This document shows positions 25,779-34,911 of a stretch of 64,000 nucleotides of DNA, piece by piece (position 1 is the stretch's first letter; every line of letters starts with the position of its first letter). The stretch is from Ignavibacteria bacterium (GTDB taxonomy: Bacteria > Bacteroidota > Ignavibacteria > Tepidaquicellales > Tepidaquicellaceae), in assembly GCA_036262055.1 (NCBI GenBank), contig DATAJP010000003.1:1101001-1165000 (forward strand), read 5' to 3'. The translations under genes and the position numbers were made by a program. Under the pieces are notes generated by a model that saw only the letters and a list, made by a program, of their open reading frames with translations, ran no database searches and was not told where the DNA came from.

Positions 25779-26813
25779 TTGGCATTAGATAAAAATAAAA
25801 TAAAGAAAATTCTTGTAATAAAATTCGGCGGCATAGGAGATATTTTGCTCACGACACCTGTGCTTCCGAACCTGCGCGCATATTTCCCAAATGCCGTAAT
25901 AAATTTTTTATCATTAAGCCATTCCCGCGACATACTCGATGAAAATCCTTATATCTCCCGGGTTCTTACTTATGATCCTAAAGAAGACAGCTCATGGTGT
26001 CTCATAAAAAATATCCGCAAGCAAAAATATGATTTAATCATTGACCTCTATGGAAACCCGAGGACTGCACTAATAACTTATTTAAGCGGTGCAAAATACA
26101 GGTTCGGATTTAATTTCAGGGGAAGACAATATGCTTATAATATTACACGTGAAGGACGCGGCGGAATTGTCCACAATGTTCAGTTCAATCTTGATGCTCT
26201 TGAAACTCTTGGAATTCCCGTCATCAGCAAAGAGTTATATATCCCCATTAATGTAGTTCACAGAGATTTTGCTGATGAATTTTTCAGAGAAAATAATTTA
26301 TATGCAAAATCTGCAATCGGCTTAACGTTTACCGGCGGATGGGAAGCAAAAAAATATAAGCAGGATGATTATGTTGAACTTATAAAAATGCTCAACGCGT
26401 TATACGATTTAAACTTTATTTTAATATGGGGAAACGCAAACGAAAAGGAAGAAGCGGAATATATTCATTCCAAAGTTCCGCATAATACTTTCATTATACC
26501 TGATAGCCCAATAAGATATCTCGGAGCTTTAATAGAAAAGTGCGCATTAATAATCGGCAATGATTCAGGACCATTGCATCTTGCCGTTGCAGTCGGCACC
26601 CCCGTTCTTGGAATCTATGGTCCTACAAATCCAAAACTTCAGGGACCTTTCGGCGAGAAAAATTTGACCATAGTAAAAGAAGAACTCGATTGTCTCTATT
26701 GCAATCTGCTTGATTGCCCTATAGGCAATATATGCATGACTCAATTATCTAAAGATTTAATTATTGATAAAATAAATCAATTGATAGATATTAATAAATT
26801 ACAGTTTAATTAA
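25779..26813 (+). CDS. Glycosyltransferase family 9 (heptosyltransferase-like), first copy
   Basis: This 344-residue GT9 protein is of the LPS heptosyltransferase type. The N-terminal KILVIKFGGIGDILLTTPVLP carries the nucleotide-sugar enzyme signature, and the C-terminal GNDSGPLHLAVAVGTPVLGIYGPT holds the conserved donor-binding D-S-GP-HLA motif. It ends with a cysteine group (CLYCNLLDCPIGNIC) often seen in GT9 proteins. It should add a sugar, probably a heptose, to the LPS core on the cytoplasmic side of the inner membrane. The start is TTG 25779, 9 nt after nth; no other start fits. Confidence 0.92.
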   Translation: MALDKNKIKKILVIKFGGIGDILLTTPVLPNLRAYFPNAVINFLSLSHSRDILDENPYISRVLTYDPKEDSSWCLIKNIRKQKYDLIIDLYGNPRTALITYLSGAKYRFGFNFRGRQYAYNITREGRGGIVHNVQFNLDALETLGIPVISKELYIPINVVHRDFADEFFRENNLYAKSAIGLTFTGGWEAKKYKQDDYVELIKMLNALYDLNFILIWGNANEKEEAEYIHSKVPHNTFIIPDSPIRYLGALIEKCALIIGNDSGPLHLAVAVGTPVLGIYGPTNPKLQGPFGEKNLTIVKEELDCLYCNLLDCPIGNICMTQLSKDLIIDKINQLIDINKLQFN

Positions 26814-26856
26814 TAAATCAGATAAGTAAGACTGATTAAAATTCATAGCAATTAAT

Positions 26857-28221
26857 ATGGCAGAAAAGAGCAATAAAATGCCGAAAGGCATACCGTACAT
26901 TATCGGTAACGAACTTGCCGAACGGTTCAGCTATTACGGAATGAAGGCAATTCTCGTTGTCTTTATGACTCAATACATAATGAACAGCGAGGGAGTAGTT
27001 ACACCGATGTCTGACAATGAAGCAACAGCATGGTTTCATTATTTCAGCATGGCAAATTATTTTTTCCCCATATTAGGAGCAATAATAGCAGATGTTTACT
27101 GGGGCAAATACAAAACAATAATTCTATTATCCATTGTTTACTGCTTCGGACATCTTGCGCTTGCTATTGATGATACGCGTTTGGGATTATCAATCGGGCT
27201 GACTCTAATTGCAATCGGTTCGGGAGGTATAAAGCCTTGTGTATCGGCTCACGTCGGCGACCAATTCGAAGAAAAAAACAAAAACCTTTTAGAAAAAATC
27301 TTCAGTATATTTTATTTTTCAATAAATACCGGAGCTATGCTTTCCACTTTGCTCATTCCGGTTCTTCTGGATAAATTCGGTCCTCACGTCGCTTTTGGTG
27401 TGCCGGGACTTTTAATGCTCGTTGCTACAATAGTCTTTTATATGGGACATAAAGTCTTTATTGCGATACCACCAGTCGGATGGAAACAATACAAGAAAGA
27501 CGTATTCAGTCCTCAGGGCAAGAAAGCAATTTTTAATCTTAGTATAATGTATTTGTTCATCGCGGTTTTTTGGTCGTTGTTTGACCAGACCGGTTCTTCG
27601 TGGGTATTGCAATCGGAAAACATGGACAGATGGGTAAATCTTGGTTTTGTCAGATTTGAACTGCTTGCATCGCAGATACAGGCAATTAATCCGTTTCTGA
27701 TAATAATATTTATTCCTTTATTTACATATCTGGTCTATCCTTTCATTAATAAATTCTGGACGTTAACTGCTCTTAGAAAAATTTCCATTGGAATGTTCAT
27801 AACGGCATTTTCATTTGCCGTAATAGCAATAGCTCAGATGCAGATTGACGGTGGAGCAACTCCGAGTATTTTATATCAGTTTTTTGCTTATGTGATTCTC
27901 ACAGCAGCAGAAGTAATGGTTTCTATTACAGGTCTTGAGTTTTCATATACACAAGCTCCGAACAGCATGAAGTCATTTATAATGGGGCTCTGGCTCTTGT
28001 CAGTTTCAGTTGGTAATTTATTTACCGGGCTCGTCAATTCATTCATCAGTGTTCCTGCCATTGCAGAAGCGCTGACAGGTGCAAATTATTTCTGGTTCTT
28101 CGCGGGATTTATGATGGTTACAGCAATTTGTTTCATACTATATGCGAGAAATTACAAAGTTGAAAGCTATATGCAGACAAGAACAATTTTGGGAACACCG
28201 CCGATTTTGACTGAAAACTAA
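26857..28221 (+). CDS. POT/PTR family peptide transporter
   Basis: This 454-residue inner-membrane protein of the major facilitator superfamily has the POT signature near the N-terminus (NELAERFSYYGMKAILVVFMTQYI, the ExxER-like and FSYYG elements). A second signature is in the middle of the first half (FSIFYFSINTGAMLSTLLIP). It imports di- and tripeptides driven by protons; about 12-14 membrane spans are visible. It sits between GT9 genes, an unusual neighbour for a peptide transporter. It may simply share the operon, or export or import an amino-acid-linked precursor; the sequence does not decide. Confidence 0.92.
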   Translation: MAEKSNKMPKGIPYIIGNELAERFSYYGMKAILVVFMTQYIMNSEGVVTPMSDNEATAWFHYFSMANYFFPILGAIIADVYWGKYKTIILLSIVYCFGHLALAIDDTRLGLSIGLTLIAIGSGGIKPCVSAHVGDQFEEKNKNLLEKIFSIFYFSINTGAMLSTLLIPVLLDKFGPHVAFGVPGLLMLVATIVFYMGHKVFIAIPPVGWKQYKKDVFSPQGKKAIFNLSIMYLFIAVFWSLFDQTGSSWVLQSENMDRWVNLGFVRFELLASQIQAINPFLIIIFIPLFTYLVYPFINKFWTLTALRKISIGMFITAFSFAVIAIAQMQIDGGATPSILYQFFAYVILTAAEVMVSITGLEFSYTQAPNSMKSFIMGLWLLSVSVGNLFTGLVNSFISVPAIAEALTGANYFWFFAGFMMVTAICFILYARNYKVESYMQTRTILGTPPILTEN

Positions 28222-28230
28222 TAAGCGTAG

Positions 28231-29253
28231 ATGAAACGCATATTAATTGTCAGAACCGATAGAATCGGAGATGTTATTATGATTACACCTATGATACGAG
28301 AAATAAAAAAAGCTTTTCCTGATTCATACATTGCTGCGCTTGTGCGCAAAAGCTCTGCTGATGTTTTAATCAATAATCCGCATCTGGATGAAATTATAAC
28401 TGATGACCTTCAAAAAGATTCTTTTTGGAAAATCGTCAGGCAGTTACGGTCAAGAAAATTCATGCATGGTCTGCTCGTAATGCCGACCGAGCGCGCTGCT
28501 TATCAAATGTTTCTTGCAGGAGTAAAGAAACGCATCGGTGTCGGTAAAAAGCTTTACGAAGTTATCACGTTAATGGAAAGTGTTTCGAGAAACAAATACA
28601 TTCCATTACGTCACGAAGCTGATTACTGCATGGACCTGGCAAGAAAAATCGGTGTAAAAACAAATAATATCTCACCGGAGATTTTTCTAACTAAGGAAGA
28701 GCTGACTAAAGGTGAAAAATTTCTTGAAGAAGTCGGTGCTGACCCTGAAGCGGTAAAAATTATCGTTCATTCCGGTTCATTAAACTCTTCACCGAACTGG
28801 AGCGAAGATAAATATTTTGAGCTTATAACAAGATTGCTTACAGAAATTAAAAATGTTAAGACAAACATTTTTTTAACTGCGCGCGAAATGTCACCTGAGT
28901 TTTTGGAAAAAATCATTAAGCTCAACGATAAAAGAATTTTTAATATTGCTCAGAAGCTTGATTCGTTAAGAGACCTGATAATTTTTATAAATGCAGTCGA
29001 TTTGATAATGGTTTCTTCGACAGGACCTGCGCACATTGCGGATGCGTTAAAGAAAAAAGCAGTTGTAATTCACTGTCACCGTCCGATGAATTGCGCAAAA
29101 CACTGGGGAATTATAAATGACCCTTCAAGCAACATCGAAGTTACTGCATCTTATTGCGATTCGCATTGCAGTCCGGACAAGGAAAGATGTATGATTGAAA
29201 ACGGGATTACCGTTGAAACAGTATTTGATGCGATTAAGAAAAAAATAAACTAA
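28231..29253 (+). CDS. Glycosyltransferase family 9, second copy
   Basis: This 340-residue GT9 protein begins KRILIVRTDRIGDVIMITPMIREIK, with the conserved donor-binding region VSSTGPAHIADALKKKAVVIHC near residue 255. A C-terminal cysteine group (YCDSHCSPDKERC) is again present. An NSSPNWSEDKYFELI block corresponds to the usual NPGASWPTK..P acceptor/donor loop. It is 10 nt downstream of the peptide transporter and 13 nt before the third GT9 gene, so co-transcription is likely. It is expected to act in LPS core assembly. Confidence 0.92.
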   Translation: MKRILIVRTDRIGDVIMITPMIREIKKAFPDSYIAALVRKSSADVLINNPHLDEIITDDLQKDSFWKIVRQLRSRKFMHGLLVMPTERAAYQMFLAGVKKRIGVGKKLYEVITLMESVSRNKYIPLRHEADYCMDLARKIGVKTNNISPEIFLTKEELTKGEKFLEEVGADPEAVKIIVHSGSLNSSPNWSEDKYFELITRLLTEIKNVKTNIFLTAREMSPEFLEKIIKLNDKRIFNIAQKLDSLRDLIIFINAVDLIMVSSTGPAHIADALKKKAVVIHCHRPMNCAKHWGIINDPSSNIEVTASYCDSHCSPDKERCMIENGITVETVFDAIKKKIN

Positions 29254-29266
29254 TAAAAAAATAATT

Positions 29267-30424
29267 TTGGATTTAAAACTTCCACGCTGCAAAAATTTTT
29301 CGGGTTATAAGCCCTGTGTTTCTTATGTCGATTGCCTCACTAACGGCTGTCAATATGACACGCCTGAAAACAGAACCGGTGTTAAGATACTTATCATTTC
29401 ACTGGATGCGCTTGGAAATGTTCTTGATAATACCCCTATACTGAAAGCGATTAAAAGAAAATTTCCCGAAAGTACTATATACTGGATAACTTTGCAGAAT
29501 GCGCAAAAATTATTACAAAATAATCCTCTCATCGATAAAATATTTGTCTGGACTGATGAAGATAAAATGATTTTGCGGAATATGGAATTTGATTACCTGA
29601 TGAATGCCGATAAATCTGTTTATGCCTGCGCATTTGCAAATGAAGTAAAAGCAAAAAACAAATTCGGGTTTCTGCTTAATGAAGACGGAAAAATTATTCC
29701 TGCAAATGAAAATGCTTATTACAGCTATCGTCTCGGTAATGATGACCAGCTAAAATTCCGGGAGAATGAAAGGACAGGAATTGAAATTCTGCATGAGGTA
29801 TTCGATTTAAAATATGAAGCTGATGAATATATCTATGAATTTACAGAAGAAGAACTGAAATTCATCGAAGATTATAAAGCCGAAATTGAATATGACAACA
29901 GATTTACTTATGTCGGATTTAACACGGGATGCTCGGAGCTTTTTCCTAATAAAAAAATGACCATCGAACAGCATATACAGCTCATAAGCGAACTAATGTT
30001 TTATGATAATCTCAAGATTGTCCTGCTTGGCGGACGTGAAGACACCGAACGGAACAAGCTTATTTACGAAAGCTTTCCTGATTTTCACGGTGAGAAAATA
30101 ATAAACACTCCAACCGGCGAGGGCATCCGCAAAGGCGCATGCTATATGAATGTCTGCGACCTGGTTATCACTGGCGACAGCTTCGGAATGCATCTTGCAA
30201 TTGCTTTAAAAAAATATGTCATAGCTTGGTTTGGACTTTCATGCGCATCCGAAATAGAGCTTTATGGACGCGGAATTAAGCTTGTCCCTGAAGGACTCGA
30301 GTGCTCGCCTTGCTGGAAGCGTGTCTGCCCGTATAATCTTGAATGTATCGCGATGATTGACTTAAAAAAAATCAAAGAAGGTGTAATAAACTTCAGTTTG
30401 AACAAGCCTTCCTTTAATAACTGA
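29267..30424 (+). CDS. Glycosyltransferase family 9, third copy with N-terminal cysteine extension
   Basis: This 385-residue GT9-like protein has the first Rossmann block displaced to about residue 40 (VKILIISLDALGNVLDNTPILKAIK) by an N-terminal extension containing four cysteines (RCKNFSGYKPC..YVDCLTNGC) that may bind metal or iron-sulphur. The donor motif is GDSFGMHLAIALKKYVIAWFG, and the C-terminus has C-SPCWKRVCPYNLEC. GNVLDNTP replaces the usual GD(I/V)xLTTP, so the acceptor may differ from those of the first two copies. The start is TTG 29267, 13 nt after the preceding gene. Confidence 0.88.
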   Translation: MDLKLPRCKNFSGYKPCVSYVDCLTNGCQYDTPENRTGVKILIISLDALGNVLDNTPILKAIKRKFPESTIYWITLQNAQKLLQNNPLIDKIFVWTDEDKMILRNMEFDYLMNADKSVYACAFANEVKAKNKFGFLLNEDGKIIPANENAYYSYRLGNDDQLKFRENERTGIEILHEVFDLKYEADEYIYEFTEEELKFIEDYKAEIEYDNRFTYVGFNTGCSELFPNKKMTIEQHIQLISELMFYDNLKIVLLGGREDTERNKLIYESFPDFHGEKIINTPTGEGIRKGACYMNVCDLVITGDSFGMHLAIALKKYVIAWFGLSCASEIELYGRGIKLVPEGLECSPCWKRVCPYNLECIAMIDLKKIKEGVINFSLNKPSFNN

Positions 30425-30442
30425 GTTACAAAATTTTTAAAA

Positions 30443-31537
30443 ATGGATTATAAAATTCCTGTATATAAGCCCTCGCTCGACGGCAACGAAAAAAAATTCG
30501 TCAATGAATGTCTTGATACAAATTGGATTTCTTCCAAAGGAAAATTTGTAAAAGCATTTGAAGATAATTTCGCAGGCTACATTAATGTAAACCATGCAAC
30601 TTCGGTTTGCAATGGAACCGTTGCGCTTCACCTTGCGCTTGTAACTTTAGGTATAGGACCCGGAGATGAAGTAATCGTTCCTTCCTTCACTTACATTGCG
30701 TCCGTAAGCTCTATTACGTTTTCAGGCGCAAAGCCGGTATTTGTAGACTCGCTTGAAAACACATGGCAAATGGACCCTGCCGATGTTCAAAAAAAGATTA
30801 CCGATAAGACAAAAGCAATAATGGCAGTTCATATCTATGGATATCCGTGCGATATGGAAGCAATTGGCAATATTGCAAAGAAACATGACATTTTCGTCAT
30901 AGAGGATTGCGCCGAGGCTTTCGGGTCAAAGTTTAAGAATAAATATGTAGGAACTTTTGGTGATATATCCACTTTCAGTTTTTACGGCAATAAAACCATT
31001 ACAACAGGCGAGGGTGGTATGGTTGTCACAAACGATGAGACGTTATATGACAGGGCGTATCATTTTAAAATGCATGGTCTTGCAAAATACAGAGAGTACT
31101 GGCATGATGTTGTCGGATTTAATTACCGTATGACTAACATTTGCGCTGCTATAGGAACCGCGCAGCTTGAAAAAGCCGGTGAGAAAATAAAACTTAAGCG
31201 CGAGCTTGCTTTTAAATACATGGAATTACTCGAAGGTCTTCCCTTAGATTACCAGCGCGAAACAAAAGACATTTTTAGTACATACTGGATGTTCACAATT
31301 ATGGTTAAAGACATAAATCTTCGTGACAGCTTAAGAGAGCATCTGAAACAAAAAGGAATTGAAACAAGACCGTCATTTTATCCCGTGCATACAATGCCAA
31401 TGTATTCAGGTAAATATCAGAAGCTTCCCGTTGCAGAAAACTTAGGATGGACAGGAATCAACTTGCCGAGCTTTCCTTCGCTTACCGGCAGTGAAACAGA
31501 ATTTATCTGTAATTCCATAAGAGAATTTTTGCTCTAA
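30443..31537 (+). CDS. DegT/DnrJ/EryC1/StrS family sugar aminotransferase
   Basis: This 364-residue PLP enzyme aminates keto-sugar nucleotides. The schiff-base lysine is in FSFYGNKTITTGEGGM (about residue 183), and the phosphate-binding and DCAEAFG motifs (VIEDCAEAFGSKF) are present. The protein has the usual length of the family. Candidate roles are perosamine or 4-amino-sugar synthesis for O-antigen; the exact substrate cannot be read from the sequence. It is 18 nt after the third GT9 gene and ends the glycan part of the run. Confidence 0.92.
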   Translation: MDYKIPVYKPSLDGNEKKFVNECLDTNWISSKGKFVKAFEDNFAGYINVNHATSVCNGTVALHLALVTLGIGPGDEVIVPSFTYIASVSSITFSGAKPVFVDSLENTWQMDPADVQKKITDKTKAIMAVHIYGYPCDMEAIGNIAKKHDIFVIEDCAEAFGSKFKNKYVGTFGDISTFSFYGNKTITTGEGGMVVTNDETLYDRAYHFKMHGLAKYREYWHDVVGFNYRMTNICAAIGTAQLEKAGEKIKLKRELAFKYMELLEGLPLDYQRETKDIFSTYWMFTIMVKDINLRDSLREHLKQKGIETRPSFYPVHTMPMYSGKYQKLPVAENLGWTGINLPSFPSLTGSETEFICNSIREFLL

Positions 31538-31631
31538 TTGTTTTACGTTTTATGTTTTACATTTTACAAAATTAAGTTATTTTACAATTCTATTTACTTC
31601 TTATCTCAACACAAACATCATTTATTCTTAA

Positions 31632-32570
31632 ATGTCAGATTTAAAAATCTTTGCAGGCAGGTCATCTAACCAATTCGGAGCATCCGTTGCAAAACATCTG
31701 AAAACCAGGCTGGGTAAATGCGAGTTCAAAACTTTTTCTGACGGTGAAATATGGATGAAATATAACGAGAATATCCGCGGCGCGGATTTATATCTCGTTC
31801 AATCAACCAATCCGCCGTTTGAAAACATAATGGAGCTTCTCATTATGATTGATGCTGCGCGCCGCGCATCTGCAAGAAGAATAAATGCGGTAATCCCCTA
31901 TTTCGGATATGCCCGTCAGGACAGAAAAGACCAGCCGCGCGTTTCAATCACTGCAAAGCTTGTTGCAAACCTGATTTCAGCCGCAGGCGCTGACAGAATC
32001 ATCACAATGGACTTGCACGCTCCGCAAATTCAGGGTTTTTTCGACATCCCCGTTGACCATCTTTATGCATCAAGTGTTTTCACTGCAGAGGTGAAAAAAT
32101 TAAATCTGAAAAATATTGCAATCGCTACTCCCGATGTCGGCGGAATAAAAATGGCTCGCGCTTACGCAAAGCGTCTTCACGGCGACCTTATTGTAATCGA
32201 TAAACGCCGTCCTAAGCCGAACGTAGCCGAAGTAATGAACATCATAGGAGATGCCGATGGAAAAGATGTCATCATAGTTGATGACCTTATCGATACCGGA
32301 GGAACGTTCGTGAATGCCGTTAATGCGCTTCTGAATAAAGGCGCAAGAAGTGTTTATGGATTCTGCACGCATGCAATACTTTCAGGTCCGGCAACTAGCA
32401 GAATAAATGATTCAAGAATTAAAAAGCTTATCGTCTCCGATACGCTTCCATTAGCAAAAAAATCTCCCAAGATTCAGGTTGTTTCCGTTTCAAAAATCTT
32501 TGCAGAAGCAATCAGCCGCACAAACAAAAACCGCTCCGTCAGCTCCCTGTTTGATATAAACAAGGGATGA
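31632..32570 (+). CDS. prs: Ribose-phosphate pyrophosphokinase
   Basis: This 312-residue PRPP synthase is class I. It has the N-terminal IFAGRSSNQF..., the metal/ATP loop MDLHAPQIQGFFDIPVDHLYA, and the PRPP-binding loop VIIVDDLIDTGGT at about residues 211-223. It makes PRPP for purine, pyrimidine, NAD and histidine synthesis. It is 94 nt after the aminotransferase across an AT-rich spacer with repeated TTTTAC words, so it may have its own promoter. It converges with the orphan gene at 32576. Confidence 0.96.
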   Translation: MSDLKIFAGRSSNQFGASVAKHLKTRLGKCEFKTFSDGEIWMKYNENIRGADLYLVQSTNPPFENIMELLIMIDAARRASARRINAVIPYFGYARQDRKDQPRVSITAKLVANLISAAGADRIITMDLHAPQIQGFFDIPVDHLYASSVFTAEVKKLNLKNIAIATPDVGGIKMARAYAKRLHGDLIVIDKRRPKPNVAEVMNIIGDADGKDVIIVDDLIDTGGTFVNAVNALLNKGARSVYGFCTHAILSGPATSRINDSRIKKLIVSDTLPLAKKSPKIQVVSVSKIFAEAISRTNKNRSVSSLFDINKG

Positions 32571-32575
32571 GATAA

Positions 32576-33343
32576 TTAATTTAATCTCCAAATAATTAAA
32601 CTTATTAAATGTTTTAGTGAAAATATCATATTATTAATTTGATTGTGATAATATAATATATGTTTATTCTGAAACAAAATAAAATCTATTGTAATTTTTG
32701 AAGTTATAGAATCAACACTATTTACTTCGTCAATAAAACCTATATTATCTTTATCCTTTTCCGTGTATATTTGCATCCCATGCTTTAATTTGTTATACAT
32801 CCTATAAAAAGGTATTATATCTGTATCTCCTATTTTTATTCTATTTTGTGCAAGTGCTTCTAAGGTTTTCTTTAAATTTGAATACTCTATATATAGTTGT
32901 GTTTTAATTTCTTCTTCATTTCCAAATAGTTGTTTGGCTTCATTTTGTTTTTCTTTAGAAACACTACTGTAAAATTCATCATAAGATGGTAAATTAAAAT
33001 ATTTTATAAAATCTTCTACATTTAAATTCATAATCGTTTCAAGAATTTTTTCAGTACTCATTTTTGAATTTTCAGACTCACTTATCTTTATTGATTTATA
33101 TATAGATAAAAATGATTTTCCATTATATTGATATTTTCTAATTGCATATAAAACCATTAGAACAGTTTCAGTTATAATAACGTAGATTTCTATTAATTGT
33201 ATCACAATACTTTTTATACTTTCTATATCTGAATATTTTTTTGAACTTTCAAACAATATATCATTTATAATTTTTTTATATTCTAGATTGTTCTTGATAA
33301 ATGCTTCTAGAAAATCTTTATCACTCAATTTAATTTCACTCAT
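32576..33343 (-). CDS. Orphan helical protein with a HEPN-like R-x6-H motif
   Basis: The 255-residue product is very rich in Ile, Lys, Ser and Asn and visibly more AT-rich than its neighbours, which suggests recent acquisition. It looks all-helical, with one strongly hydrophobic helix at about residues 45-68 that may be buried or membrane-embedded. Near residue 181 it has R-MYNKLK-H-G, an R-x6-H pattern of the sort found in HEPN domains, many of which are RNases in toxin and defence systems. No partner antitoxin, nucleotidyltransferase or phage gene is adjacent. The motif is seen; the HEPN assignment is inference and could be wrong. Confidence 0.7.
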   Translation of the reverse strand: MSEIKLSDKDFLEAFIKNNLEYKKIINDILFESSKKYSDIESIKSIVIQLIEIYVIITETVLMVLYAIRKYQYNGKSFLSIYKSIKISESENSKMSTEKILETIMNLNVEDFIKYFNLPSYDEFYSSVSKEKQNEAKQLFGNEEEIKTQLYIEYSNLKKTLEALAQNRIKIGDTDIIPFYRMYNKLKHGMQIYTEKDKDNIGFIDEVNSVDSITSKITIDFILFQNKHILYYHNQINNMIFSLKHLISLIIWRLN

Positions 33344-33529
33344 TTCCGTATAGTTAAGTTAATCAAATATAATTTTTTTATTAAAATCCTGCAATAATTA
33401 ATCAAAATCCTAAATCCTTATTAAACTAAAACCTATAAATGTTAACTCCCTCTTTCCTCTTTACTTTTAAAAAAGAAATATTTAGTTTGCTGGTAATTGG
33501 AGACCCCGCACAACCAAAAATAAAATTTT

Positions 33530-33585
33530 AAAAGCTTAATGTGCATGCTTGCATGCATGTATTTTGCAAGCGGGTTGAAGCTTTT
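33530..33585 (+). promoter_or_regulatory. Nested inverted repeat before the GT-C-like gene
   Basis: AAAAGCTT (33530-33537) pairs with AAGCTTTT (33578-33585). Inside it CTTGCA (33548-33553) pairs with TGCAAG (33565-33570), with a TGCATGCA palindrome adjoining. The structure ends 23 nt before the ATG at 33609, so it would lie in the leader RNA. It could be a leader element or an operator. The rest of the 265-nt gap shows nothing recognisable. Confidence 0.4.
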
Positions 33586-33608
33586 ATAAACCCTCAAATA
33601 ATACTAAT

Positions 33609-34775
33609 ATGAAAACCGCCAATATCATATTTAGTTTTGTTTTATTGTTTGTTTTTGTTATTGCATTATCCTTTCCAAGATTTAACCAGCAAAATCTCTT
33701 CGGTTTAAACAAAATTGCAGGGCAGTATGATGAGTATAATATTGTCCGCGGATATCATTTATCCGGTGACGCAGTCGATTACCTGCTTTGCGTCAAATAT
33801 TACCGGGGTGAAACAGACCGCGGCAAACTAAACACACCTTTTGTTTATCGTTTCCTTGTTCCGTATCTCGCTTCGCTTTTGCCTGTCAACGATGCCCTGA
33901 CTTCATTAAACGTAATGAACATAATACTTTTTTTATGTTCAATAGTTCTTTTTTATTTTACTCTAAAAGCATTAAATTTTTCAAAAAGTTTTTCGGTTAT
34001 CGGTTGCTATATGCTGGGAATATCTTTTTTTACTTTTTATTATCTGACAATGGGATTAATAGAGTCAGGTTTTATATTTTTCTATGTGGTGGGACTATAT
34101 TCCATTTTCAAACGAAACGATTTTTTATTCTTAATAGCTTTAACTCTCGGAGCTCTGGCTAAAGAATTTACTTTGATTTTAATCCCGACATATTTTATTT
34201 ATAATTACATATTCAAACAATATAAACCAAACAAATTAATTTTTTACTCAGCGATTTTTATTCTCCCCTTAACAGCTATTGCAATAGTTAGAATTCAGTT
34301 TAATGATTTGCCATCATATATCTGGACTCCTGCATTCGATTTGTTTTTTACAAATTTATTCAGAACGAGAGCTTATATTGCTCCCCTTCTGGTATTGGGT
34401 ATTCCCGGTTTGATTAGCATAATGTTTGTGTATTTATACTTTGTCAAAAAATATAAAATGGAATATGACATTAATCTTTCTGTTACGGAGCAATATAATT
34501 ATCAAAAATTTTTTGTGGCTATTTTTTTCTTTTCAATGTTTTTATGGGTATATGGTTTTATGTCCGCTGTCGCAGACGGAAGAAGCTTTATGCCGTCTTT
34601 CATAACATCTATATTTATCACCTTAATGGTAGCAAAGTATCTTTATACAAGGTATCAATTAAGAGATTTAACTATTGAAAATAATCCTATATTAATTCCA
34701 GTTTCAAAAGAAGTTATAAAAGAAAATACTCATTTTATAATTACTGAAATTGAAAAACCTCCAATTCGGAAATGA
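33609..34775 (+). CDS. Polytopic membrane protein, possibly a GT-C glycosyltransferase
   Basis: The 388-residue product has about nine hydrophobic segments. After the first span there is a periplasmic loop with GDAVDYLLCVKYYRGE and TPFVYRFLVPYLASLLP. The same layout (an acidic residue in loop 1, then a YR..vP.la motif) is seen in GT-C-fold polyprenyl-phosphate-sugar transferases and related DUF families. The tail of about 45 residues is hydrophilic and cytoplasmic. It may modify lipid A or glycan. The assignment rests on topology and one loop, so it is tentative. It has no co-directional neighbour within 100 nt. Confidence 0.68.
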   Translation: MKTANIIFSFVLLFVFVIALSFPRFNQQNLFGLNKIAGQYDEYNIVRGYHLSGDAVDYLLCVKYYRGETDRGKLNTPFVYRFLVPYLASLLPVNDALTSLNVMNIILFLCSIVLFYFTLKALNFSKSFSVIGCYMLGISFFTFYYLTMGLIESGFIFFYVVGLYSIFKRNDFLFLIALTLGALAKEFTLILIPTYFIYNYIFKQYKPNKLIFYSAIFILPLTAIAIVRIQFNDLPSYIWTPAFDLFFTNLFRTRAYIAPLLVLGIPGLISIMFVYLYFVKKYKMEYDINLSVTEQYNYQKFFVAIFFFSMFLWVYGFMSAVADGRSFMPSFITSIFITLMVAKYLYTRYQLRDLTIENNPILIPVSKEVIKENTHFIITEIEKPPIRK

Positions 34776-34858
34776 TATAAAAATTTATTTATAATTCTCC
34801 TTAATCTTTGAATTGAATACCTCAATCTATATAGGTATTTTATGGAATGTTGGATTAT

Positions 34859-34878
34859 GGGCTAAAGCCCGTATTTTT
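34859..34878 (+). promoter_or_regulatory. GGGCT-AAAGCCC hairpin with T tract ahead of the second E2 gene
   Basis: GGGCT (34859-34863) pairs with AGCCC (34866-34870) over a 2-nt loop and is followed by GTATTTTT. It could terminate read-through from the membrane-protein gene. The phrase also occurs as a dispersed short repeat in other genomes, by memory only. The E2 gene has its own AGGAG site at 34901-34905. Confidence 0.35.
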
Positions 34879-34911
34879 CCGCACAAATTTTAAAAATTAC
34901 AGGAGAATTAT

